Shown: positions 44,401 through 56,400 of the stretch, piece after piece
Layout of the letters: every line of letters begins with the position of its first letter
Position numbering within the stretch: the first letter of the stretch is position 1
Origin: Motacilla alba alba
Taxonomy: Eukaryota > Chordata > Aves > Passeriformes > Motacillidae
Reading direction: 5' to 3'
NCBI RefSeq assembly: GCF_015832195.1
Contig: NC_052046.1
Span: 34,934,911-34,998,910 of the forward strand
DNA: 64,000 nucleotides
Translations under genes and position numbers: made by a program
Notes under the pieces: generated by a model
Databases searched by the model: none
Told to the model about the DNA's origin: nothing
Seen by the model: the letters and a program-made list of their open reading frames with translations, nothing else

Positions 44401-47400
44401 CATGTTAGGAACCTGTTGCTCTCTACATGGGTAACCAGTTAGTCTAAAACCACTTGGCTTCCACAAAGTTTTGTGTTTATTGTTTCAAAAGGTTACAGCT
44501 TGAGTGCATCCAAAACTAGACAAAGAAAATGGAATTGGAAGAGATAAATTTATCTTAACATAAAATTAAGTTTTCGAGTAGTAGTTTGTAATGTTCTTTG
44601 GAGTCAGACATTACACTACCTTGTCAGGGCAATTGTATTCTCTTTGGCTTGGCAGACTGCATATGAATTGGTGTTGTACTGGTTTGGATGATGTGCTACA
44701 GTCTGGAATTGGTTTGTAAATTCCTGTGCTTCTTTTAAAATCTAAACCAGTTTGGTTTACACTCATCCTCAATTGAGTTTTGGTGTCTACACAGGCAGAA
44801 AACGCAATTCACTGACTCCTAGATCGACTCTGTTTCCTTGTCCGAGTTGCCAGCGGGATATTGATCTTGGGGAGCGTGGCATCAATGGCTTATTCCGCAA
44901 CTTCACTTTGGAAACCATTGTGGAAAGATACAGACAGGCAGCCAGGGCAGCCATTGCTATTATGTGTGATTTCTGCAAACCTCCACCTCAGGAGTCCACA
45001 AAGAGTTGCATGGACTGCAGTGCAAGCTATTGCAATGAATGTTTCAAAATACACCATCCTTGGGGAACTGTAAAAGCCCAGCATGAATACGTAGGACCAA
45101 CCACCAACTTCAGACCCAAGGTAAATATACTGTACCTTACAGAATTCAGGTTGCAGCATTCTCATGTAGCTGCAGACATATCTGTGCAACGATAGTTGCT
45201 TTTAAGGACCGTGATTGCTTTATTGACAATTGCTGTTATTTATTGAGTGAACCACAAGCTTTTGCTTCTTCTTGCTGTCATTGAAGGGGACATTGAGAAC
45301 ATACTTGAAGGGTCCCATAAAAATGAAGGTTTTTACTTTGTGGAATGAATTGTGTTACTTGTGATTTGAGTCTTTCTTTTATTTTCATTCTTTTTTTCTT
45401 TTTTAAGGCTTATTGATTAAAAATAACAGAATATTCTAAGTTGGAAGGGACCCACAAGGATCATCAAGTCCAGCTTTTAAGTGAACGATTCATACAGGGA
45501 TTGAATCCGTACCCTTGGTGTTTTTGGCACCTTGGTCTTGAGCATCTAGAACGGGCTGCTGAGGGAGGATGCCTGTGTGTGGTAAACTTAAAAACCCCGG
45601 CACACCTGGCCTCTTCTATGCCCCCTTTAGGTACATCCCCTTTGGATGCTTTGTGCTTGAATTTGATCCATCATCAAGCATCTTCTTTCTCTCCTTCCTT
45701 GCATCTAACAAGAGCAAAAGGTGGAGTTATGGTCTCCATTGTTTTTGCACCATTATTTTTTTTATCTATAGCAGAAGAGATAAAAATGTTATGGCAAAAT
45801 TTCTCCTTTATACACTGGTGCTGCTGTTACTGAATTCAGACAAAACAGTGATAACAAAATGCCACTACCTTGTGTCTCCTGTTGAGCATGGTGCAGTACG
45901 TGGCAGTTCCAGGGACTGCAATAATGGCCTTAATGTCCCAGCACATGTGGGGACATTAAAGTGTGCCTGTACCTCCTTGCTGGACATCCCACAGGTGCCA
46001 GAAATGCTGATGGTCAAGGAGTCCTGATTAATTATGATTAAATTAAGTAAATTTGGTTAATGTGCAATGTGTAAGAAACTCTTGACTGCTGGTTTACTTT
46101 CCTTCTGAGACTGGAAAAATTTGAGCCTCTAAAGTTAGCAGGCTGGGAGATAGTGAACATCCAGAAGTCCACTTGGTGGTGTTTTTCTTGAGTCTAAAAC
46201 ATTAATTCCAGTTAAAAGTGAGCACGTGCTTCATATGCTTTCAGATTTCGTTCTGTGAAATGTCCCTCTATTGGATAAATGAGAAAGGTGAAAGTTTGCA
46301 TACTATCTTCTAGCTCTTGCTTTAAAATGCTATACAGCTCCTTAAAAACTTCTCTTCTATGGAATCTAAACCCTCACAGCTGCAGTGTTGTTTTTGGAAA
46401 ATACCAAAGGCATCTTGTGATCCCTGTGCACTCCTAAAAGTGCCCTGTGGTGTTACACTGCATGCAGACTGAATTCAGGATTAAAAGCCAGTAGTTGAAT
46501 TCCTTTGGAGCAGAGCAAAATGGGTTGAAGTGGTTTAGATGATTCTGACACTGATGTATTGAGTATGTGTGCGCATGTGGGATTTAGAATTTCTAATTAT
46601 ATGTGAAGACAGGAAGATGGGAAAAAAGGAAAGAAGCATAGTGTAGTTAACTTTAGATATGTCTACTTGTTTTGAAAAACTTCCCAACTGCAGTAAGCTG
46701 ATCTTTACTATGCTCTTATAGAAACTTTTCTGAGGACTGTTTGAGCTTAATATAAAAAAAGTAAAGTGCATTTTTCATTGCACTACAATTTTAAGATCTG
46801 AGCTGAAAGCATGAAGTGTTTGTTGATTTCCTAAACAATGTCCTCAGTCACCACTTTAATTTACAACCAGGCTGGAGAGCACTTTATAGCGTGTGTGGTG
46901 GGGATGGGAGAAGCACATACTGGGCTGATTGTTCTTGAGTTTTGAGAGAAGACAAGGCAGTCTGCTGACCTCTGCTGTCTCTTGCTTGCAGGCAAGCAAT
47001 AAGTTCTTGCTTATATGAGGAGATGAATAAAAATAAGGATTTTCTGTGAGGTGTGGCTATACGCTGCTCTGGAAAAATTACTTCCACAGACTAACTGAAT
47101 GACTGTAGCTTTTGGAGATGTTTGCCTGCACAGCTGATTTTCTTAGCAGCTTCCTTTTTTCCCTTTTTTATTTCCTTCCAGTAGTTGATCCAAATGAGAT
47201 CTCTAATTGCGTATTTGGTTTAATGATAGTCTTAAGGTGTTGGTGAGACTGGTGCCTTTGGGCTTTTCATCATACCTTAAGGTAACTTTTGAGACTTGAA
47301 AGCTGGTTTTGGGTTTTAGCTTATTGTGTCCATATTTGTGCTGCTCACAATTTTCTATTTTTATGGCCTTTTCTGACTTTTCTTGTGTGGGGGCATATTG

Positions 47401-50400
47401 AAACTGAAAAGCTTCCTCAAAAGTTCCTCTTTGGTAACTTCTGTGATATAGATGACCCAAATGTTGTCTTTCAGTGCTCTAGAATGAGGCAAAGCAAACA
47501 TTGTTTCTTTTTTTAAACAAACTCACCCACACACACACCCACACACACACCCACACACACAAACAAACACACATGCTTTATATGGTTTAATCTGTTGCCT
47601 GAGCTTGGACTTGAGCAGCACTTTTTAAACTCTTTGAGCATTTATTTCAACAAGTTCTGGTTTTGAAAGGTGATTTTTAGCAAACACCACCTTTATTGCA
47701 ATGCTATTTGAGCTAATCCTGGAAGTAGCAGCCAGTGTGAACAGCTTGTAACTGGAGTCAGACAGAAAGACTGAAACACTGGAGTCTTTTGTCTTTAAAA
47801 TGACTGTAGCTGTAGGTGGTGGTGGCTGCACTTCGTAGCTCCAAGAGCAATGGCTATGTAGTTTATCAAAATCTATCTTGGACTTAAATTGCTACAATGT
47901 TATGTCAGCTCTTGCAGTTCATAGCTCTTGCAAGAGATGCTGGCATGACCATGGTTAAGTTTGACAGGCTGGACAGACAGCTCTGAGCTGGAGTGTAGGG
48001 AGGCATGGCAAAAACCATGGGCAGGGTTTAGCAAAAGATTGGTTGCTATATGGAGGCTACACAGACACTGCTAGAGGTTTACTTACTGTAAACCTTGTGA
48101 AACTGTGTTTGTTCATCTGCTGGCTTTCAACAGCATTGACAAATATAAAAGATAGAAGAAACTGACTATAAAAAATTAATGAAGTTGCATGCTGCTTTGG
48201 CTTCATTGGGTGTTTTGATTTTTTTGTTGAGAACCTCCATTTTTGGAAGTACACCTGTACTGTCACTGCTCTTTTTTTTTTCCCCACAGATTTTGATGTG
48301 TCCAGAACATGAAATGGAGAGAGTAAACATGTACTGTGAAATCTGCAGAAGGCCTGTTTGTCATCTTTGCAAACTGGGTGGAGGTCATGCAAACCATAGA
48401 GTAACAACCATGAGCACTGCATACAAAACCCTTAAGGTAAAAGAAAATATCATTGGACATGGCCTTAAGAAGGGAAAGAGTACTTCTGATGTAGGGCAAA
48501 ATCCCACTGCATAGAAGCCAGGATGTGTGTTTAGGAGACCCTGAACTAGTTTTGAGCCATGTCATTGTGCAACATGTGTTAATATATATATTAATGTGAT
48601 ATAGGGTATGTTTTAGAAATTAAACTGTTTGCTATGATGCTTGAAACATAACCCCAGAAAAGTGCTGTCATCTTATTTCAGCTAATTGTACAGCAGTACA
48701 GACAATGCAGAAGGTTTAAGTAGTTAATCAACTTTAAAATCAATTTTTTTTTTAATATAAGTATTCAGGTAGCTTGTGGTAGAGGATACCTGAGAAGCCC
48801 ATCTGAGAAACTCGCATGTGAAGTATCTGTTGATATCTTTGTATGCATCTTTCTATGTTTCTGAAGTTGCATAGCTGTTAATTTCCTAAGCAAAGCACAA
48901 CAGTAAAGACTTGCAAGCATCAGATTGTTATTGAAGACAGCACCTACTTCCTCTTCTTCCTTTTCTTCCACTCTTCCTCTCAGGAGTAAAAAAAAAAAGG
49001 AAAAAAAAGAAAAAAAGACCAGATTAGCCTGCCTTGTGCTATGTGGCCTTCTCTTCAGTTTGTAAAGCTTTTCCTGTACAGCTGCTAATTCTTGCAGCTA
49101 AGGAAGCACTGGGACAAATCTGTGATTTGAACTACTAATTTTTCTAGCTCTTACTACAAATGAGTTAATAACTATCAGCTCCTTTCCGGAAGTTTAATGT
49201 CCTGATGGCTATTTTCCCAATCTAACAGAGGGTGATTCCTGGGTGTTTGGGAGCCAGCTGACACTGTTACCTCTGATCCTTAGAGCCTGTGCCAGCAGTC
49301 TCACTCACAGTTGCTTTGCAGTCACTGCAGGTCACCAAACCATTCTCCACAGGACTGCTGCTCATAACTGGTGTCATGCTGTCGTCCTTGTGGCTAGATA
49401 AACTGAGGACAAAACAGGATGACCTGCCTGTGCTGGTTGTCACTTTGTGTGAGATGCCCTATTCTTGCTGTTTTACCTCAACAGGAGAAACTTTCAAAAG
49501 ATATCGAGTACCTCATCAGTAAGGAGAGCCAGGTGAAAGCTCACATTACACAGCTGGATCTGCTGCTGAAAGAAACCGAGGTAAGAGTGGCTTGAAGGTC
49601 ATCTAGGGTTGGCCTTTGTACAGACACAGGAAGGATTCAAAACTGTTTTTAGTGAAATGTTTCAAACTTTGAGTTTTTTAGTTAAGTAGTAAAACAATTT
49701 TTTGAACAGTTTGTGGTAGACTGAATCACACATGGTAAGACCTAGGCCTGCCAGTGTGGGAAGGAGACAAATGGAAGTTTATTTTTGTGTAAATGTAAAT
49801 AAAATAAAGCTTACTTGATACCTTAACCAAAGTGAGTTAAACATAGGGTATTTGTGTATTTATGATGGTGCACTATTTACACTGCCTGTTTGCCTTGAGA
49901 AAGGCATAATTAAGGGCAAAATCTCCCTGCAGAAGAGTCACATACAAGCTGAAAAACACAAAGGCAGAAATTGAAGAAGCTCCTTGTACTGGTGTGTCTT
50001 GATTACAGACTGTCTCTGTGTTTTGCAGTTCCTTTCATCCAGGGCAGTATTCAGAGGTGGCACTATGGTTCGGCAGGCATACACGAGAAGCTGAGCTGGA
50101 CCCTCAGGTCAGGGTGGTTGGGGAAGATGGAAGAGCATCTAGCTCTTGGGCATGAAGACTTCAGAGACTGACATGCTTTTACAGTGCTTTTTCATGAGCT
50201 ATCTAGACAAATGTAAAGCATAACTCAAGGCGTAATCAGAGGAATACATTCCTACTCTTCATTCTCTGATAAAGACCACAAATGCTGACTAGCTTGGGTG
50301 GTGTGCTGATCTCATTTTCAGTGCTGAAAAGCATAACAAAGCTCATTAGTCTTACTTATCAAATGGATGACTAGATTACTGTGATGTCTTGAGCAACCTT

Positions 50401-53400
50401 AAGTATGTTTCTGTACAGAGTCACAGTGATGTAGAATCTGTCTGAAATGTCTTTTGTTTGCTCCTAGTGCAACAGTGAAAGAGCTAAACAAGAAGCGTCT
50501 CAGAGTTTTGAGAAATTATATTGTGTCCTGGAAGAGAAGAAATCTGCAGCTCTTAGGGCAATTGAAACTTCTAAGAATATAAGGTTGGAAAAATTACAAA
50601 CACAAGTGGAAGAATACCAAGGCCTCCTGGAAAATAATGGCCTTGTAGGATATGCTCAAGAAGTGCTTAAGGAAACAGATCCCTCCTGTTTTGTTCAAAC
50701 AGCGAAACAACTTCATGTCAGGTATCTTAAATATCTTCTGTTTGAGGTGTAAGTACTGTTCCAGGGTGTCTGTGCAGTTGTATTCTTGGGAGATGGTCCT
50801 GGCCATGTTCAGCTGGAATTCCTGCATTAGCGTGTGCCTTAAGAAACAACACTCAGGAGAGGAGTGCTCTTGTCCTGCCATGATGTCTAGCCATGTTCAG
50901 TGGGACTGCAGTGGGAGGGTATTCTGTTTAGCTCCCTGACAAATTCCTTGTCTCAGAGATTTTATCAGATATTTGCAAGTTAATCTAACAGGTCTCTTCT
51001 GGCTTTAGGCTCTTTGATCTTTGTGTGATCCCCTACTAGTGTCCCACATCAGTTTTGTTCTTTGAACGTAATGCTACAAATTGTTTAAATGCTTTACCAA
51101 CTGAATGACTACCTGTTCATTATCTTTACACTGATGTACAAAAGGCCTTTAAATTTGGCATTTGAGAATCTTTCTACAGATTCTAGAGAAGATTTCTGGG
51201 ACATATCAGTAAGTACATGAAAGCAGAACTTTTTTTAAAGCAAAACCTAGCATTTTTACTTTAAGGAATGTCCAACTTGAATTGTTTGGGGGTTTTTTTG
51301 TTTGTTTTTTTTTTTTTTCTTGTGCTATCCTACTTTTGTGTTTTCAGAATTCAAAAAGCTACTGAGTCTCTGAAGAGCTTTAGGCCAGCAGCTGAAACTA
51401 CTTTTGAAGACTTTGTGGTGGACACTGCCAAGCAAGAAGACATCCTTGGTGATTTGTCCTTCCATTCCAATGGTAAATTCTGAGAACATTAGGTCTTTCT
51501 CAAGTTTTAGCTTTAAGGGCTTCTCTGGAGAAAGGCAGAACTTGCACAGGGCAGCAGTTGCAGAGCTCAGTGTTGTGACTTGCATTGTTCCTTCTGTCTC
51601 CATGATTCAGAAGGCATTATCTGGCAGCACTGTTAGTTTCAGCTTTCATAAAGAAGCTAAAATTACATTTCTTTCAGTACCAGTTTGCACTGGCTTCCAA
51701 AATACTGTATTTACATCACACTCAGTCTTTCTAAAAGCTTTTTATTGCATGACAGAAAGTAATAGTTTTTAAAGCTGCCAGGAAAAAAAAAGGCTCAAGC
51801 CTTTCAAACTAAAAAGAGAAAATAGGAGATTTATTTAAGTGTATGAACTGAGAACCATCCTTATCTACTCCTTTTACCTGAAAGAGTCAGATTCTTCTCT
51901 TGAACAGTGCTGTAGCTCAACAAAGGGTTTATCTCTTGGTTTAAGACAGTTTTAAGAGGTGGATGCTTTAAAATGAGTTTCCTCCCAATATAGTTTTAAT
52001 CAATCCCTTTCTACCAAGAAGGAAAAACAAATATGAGTAGATAGAAGTGGAAAAAAAAATGTTTACTAAAAAAGAAAATAGCAATGGGCTGAAAATAACT
52101 GTAATAGTCCCTAGTTACAAAGTGGCTGAAATCTCACAGGGGCACAGCTAGATTAGGAATACAGTAACAACTTGGGTTACCCAGGACTGGTTGTATGGTT
52201 TACTTCAAAACAACATGTATCTAAATTTCTGAGTTCTTTTTTTTTTTCTCATGTGTTTCAGGTCTAGAAATACCAGAAATCAACGAAGAGCAGAGCAGAA
52301 TGTACAACAGAGCTCTGATCAGCTGGGAATGCCCTGGGAAGACAGATTCAGCTGATATCTATGTCCTTGAGTATCATAAACTTAATAAAGAAGAGGAGAG
52401 TGTGACATGGCAGAAGACTGAAGTTTGTGGCAAGAGCAAAGTATTGTCTGATCTTGATGATGACAGCAGCTATGCCTTTAGAGTTCGAGGTTACAAAGGG
52501 TCCATCTGTAGCCCTTGGAGCCGAGAAGTTATTATGCGTACTCCTCCAGCTCCAGGTATGGGGTTTTCTTATGTCCGTCAGTGTTAAGAGCTGAAAGTAG
52601 TTTCCAGTAGCTCCCAGATGTCTCCTGCACTGTTACAAATTTCATAAATGTTTAGAAGCACTGCTGTAAACAGCGCTGTGTCAGAACTCAGAATGTCCCA
52701 CAGACATTCTCGGATGTTCCAGACCCAGGTCAAAAGCATCTAAGACCCTGGCATGCAGCCAGAGACCCCTGTGGCTTTGAATCTGACCCATGGAACAGTT
52801 TACCAACTTTGCAGGAAGAACAAGAAGTCACAAAAGTTTAGGTATTGTAGTAGAAGTAGTCACAAAGTGAAAGGAAGGATTTTTGAGTGCTGTACAAGGG
52901 GGTTTTAAGCCTTGTACGCAGGGGTCCAAGTTTTGTACATGGGGTCAGGAGTTCTAAGATGGAGGGATTTGGGTGTGCCCTGTCCCCTTTCTTTCTCCTT
53001 CCTAGCCCCCATGTCTTTGGTGATGTTGGCACTCACAGATTGGTTTAGAGTAGAAAGTCACCATTCAATATAGATAGTAGGTATTGGGGAAAAAGTATAA
53101 ACATGTAACACGTAATGTATGATATAAAAGATGGCACCAGCCCCCTGGGAGGGCAGTGTGCCTTTGACCTGCTGAACGGGCCACAGCAGTTCAGGAGAAG
53201 AATCTTTTAGATAACCAACAATAAACTACCTTGAGAACAGACAACAGAAGACTACTGAGTCGTTCTTCGAAGGCACGGGTTGGAAGAGGGACTTTTCCAT
53301 CTTTTGGGGTCACCCCAGTCTGGGGGTGAGACCCGACAGCACTGTAATATACAGAAACTGTTAGCTTGCTTGACATTCCTGGTAGCCTTTAAAAGTGGCA

Positions 53401-56400
53401 AATTCTAATGCCTGTATGACTTAAAATGTAGTTTATAAGTAGAGAAGGCCAAATACATAACTAAGCAGAATTTTTTTTGGAATACTGTTTTTCAGTTTTC
53501 AGTTTTCTTTTTGATGACAAATGTGGGTACAACAATGAACATCTCCAGCTGAACCCAAGAAGAACTTCTGTGGAGAGTAGAGCTGGATTTCCTCTGCTTC
53601 TGGGATCTGAGCGCTTGCAGGTTGGATGCTTCACAACCCTGGATTACATCATTGGTGACACTGGGATTGCCAAAGGGAAGCACTTCTGGGCTTTTAATGT
53701 GGAAGCCTATTCATACCTGGTGAAAGTGGGAGTTGTTCCTAGCAGCAAGATACAGAAATTGTTCCACAATACCCCTGATGTTATCAGTCCAAGGTAAATT
53801 GCATACTCTTGCTTTAATGCATGTTTTACACAAGGAGATGGTTTTTTTAAAAAGTAAATGAAGAGCAGGTCTATTCTTAGTAAGTACACAAGGTGAACCT
53901 AACCAGTGAAAAATTTGAAGGTTATGGTGTAAGCAGGGTGTCCTGTTATTAGCAGAAAGATGTTCTGATTATCCAGAGTCCTATTTTCTTTCCTTTTGGG
54001 AAAGAAGTCAGGTTCCTGAGGATGCCAAGGAATGTCCGTTAAAGCAAGAAGGTTAAAAATAAGTGTAAGTTTTAAGACTGAAGCAATGCTTGATTATCAG
54101 TAGTAAGGCTCTGCCTTAACTCCCTTGGCATACAAGGTTTGGCAGCCTTTCAGAGGAACAGTGTTCTCTGTACATATTTGTATGTTTTTGTAGTAGCTGT
54201 GTGACAGTGCATTCCAAGTCACTGGCTTTCCCCAGGCTACATGCTTGCATACTGTATTGGAGCGCTACTGAGCACAAGCCAAAGTACAGTGGACAAACCA
54301 ATAAAAAGATTTCCATCTCACAATTACAGTTGTAGCAAGCCTGGACATATGTGGAAACTGCAGGCAGGCAGGCTATCTCTTGGGGACTCTTATTCAAAAA
54401 TTTAACAAATGTTTGGCTTCTTCCTATATAACACATGGAAAATGTGTCAGCACACTCTTGAGCTGCTTAAAGCCAGATGGAGCCATTTACAAAGTGAAAA
54501 ATTAGATCTATATTTCCTGATTTCTTTTTCCTTCTCTGCATAGATATCTGCAAAATTTTAGCTGACACAGAAACAACTGCCCCCACAAGCATCCCAAAAT
54601 TGAAATCCTAAGTAGGGAATGTCTCTACTGAAGAATGTGGGCTTCTCCATGTGTCTTTATCTGAGGACAGAGGTGGAGAGAAAAGCATGTAGACTGACCA
54701 AATATGTCTGCAGACTCTCCAGTAACCGTCTGGGAAACTGTTCAGGGAAGTCTTCAGACAGAGGACTTGAAAAAAAGCCCCCAAACTTAAACCACTAAAA
54801 CACTACCTTTAGTTTTGTGAATTTTACAGGTACTGTAACATAGCAGCATCATGGAAAACTCACAGGACATGTTCTTGTCTGTAAGGACTGTCATATTTGC
54901 TAAGTTACTTCTGAAGTTAACTAATTTACTGTACCTGTAGGTTCATTAATGATTGCCTAGCATAAGTATATTTAGATACATCCACTCCTTAGGAAAGCCT
55001 TTTGTGGTCTTGTCTTTATTGGAGTTCAGCTGTTACTAATTGTTTGAAGTAACCTAAGTGAAATCCCATCTACTAAATGCCTCTTCTTTCCTGGCTAAGG
55101 TATGTATCACTGGTGTAAGCAAAGCCTGGTGGGATGAGTGCTGTCACTGGAGTGCCCTGTTGGTTACAGGCTCTTCAGAGGGACAGGGGGACAGATGAGG
55201 CAGGGGTGGCACTGTCTGTAACATAGTGTCTGGATTGTATGGAGCCTGCAGCTGGCAATGCTGCAGTTGAGAGCCTCTGGGTAAGGATTAAGGCACAAAC
55301 AAAGTGGATGTCACTGTGCGAATCTACTACAGGCTACAGAGCCAAGATGACAACACTGATTGATTATTCCTTAAGGAACTAAGGAATATCTCTACATCAA
55401 CCACCCTTGTCTTTGTAGAGCACTTCAGCTTGGCAGATGTTAACTGGGAGCACCGCATAGATGATACAAACAGGTCCAGAGGAGTCCTAAAGCATCTGGA
55501 TGATAACTTCTTGGTATAGGTACTAAGGGAGCCAGCTGAGAAAGGTGCTCTCCTTGATTTTTTCCATGTCAACAGAGAGAATCTTGTGAGTGAAGTGGAG
55601 ATGAGCAGCTGTCTTGGCCACAGCAACCATGAAGCAATTGAGTTTAAAATCTCTGTTGTCAGGAGGAGAAGTGCCAGCAAAACTTCAACTCTGGACATGA
55701 GGAGAACAAACTTCAGGCTGCTGAGGGTACTAGTCAGGAAAGTCCCCTGAGAGACCACTGTTGAACGTGCTAAGGTCCGTCAGTGCTGGTCACTTTTTAA
55801 GGACCACCTCCTAAGGGCACAGGAGAAGGCAACTCCAAAATGTCATAAGTCAAGCAGGTGAGACAGAAGGCTGCCTAGGGTGAGCAGAGAACTTCTAGAG
55901 CTAAAACAAACAAAAAAAGGGTATGGGCAATAGCAGCAAGGTTGGGCAGCGTGGGAGAAATAAAGAGATGCTGCTTGACATTTTAGGGAGAAAATTCATG
56001 TGGTCACAGCCTAACTGGAGTTGAAGCTGGCCAGAACTGTGGGGAACAATAAAATCAGTTTTTTTTAAAAAAATACATTAATAGCAAAAGGGAGTCAAAA
56101 ATACCATTTGCCTGTTATAGGAGGAGGAGGGTCACCTCACTAAAGGGGACAGAGACAAGAAAGGGATGTTTAATGCTTTATTGACCTCGGTTTTCAACAC
56201 CAGTGGTGGGCTTTGGGGGTCCCAGAACTCAAGGACCATGACTGTGAGAATGATAAAATCCCAGCCAACCCCAAATTTGTGCAGGATTTGCTGTTCCACT
56301 CAAATCTCCTTAAGTCTGTGGGGCTTGATGGGATTCATCCGAGAGTACTGAGCTGGCTGATGTCATTGTGAGACCTCTCTGATGTTTTAATGGTCTTTGG

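Larger units (their letters stand above)
37135..44794. other. TRIM36 intron 2 (7.7 kb)
   Basis: No further exon was found between the RING halves. It contains a 14-bp palindrome (39213-39226), a pyrimidine tract (40650-40760), a long T run (41362-41408), a 19-bp tandem duplication (41638-41675) and an antisense solo LTR (42859-43294). The remainder is unassigned. Confidence 0.6.
45121..48289. other. TRIM36 intron 3 (3.2 kb)
   Basis: Contains a short CR1 fragment (45427-45560) and a CA/CCCA microsatellite (47524-47573). No additional exon is seen. Confidence 0.6.

Noticed and set aside
29330..53340. LTR pair considered as the two ends of one 24-kb provirus
   Set aside because: Each copy has its own, different target duplication, and the DNA between is TRIM36 with its exons, not viral genes.
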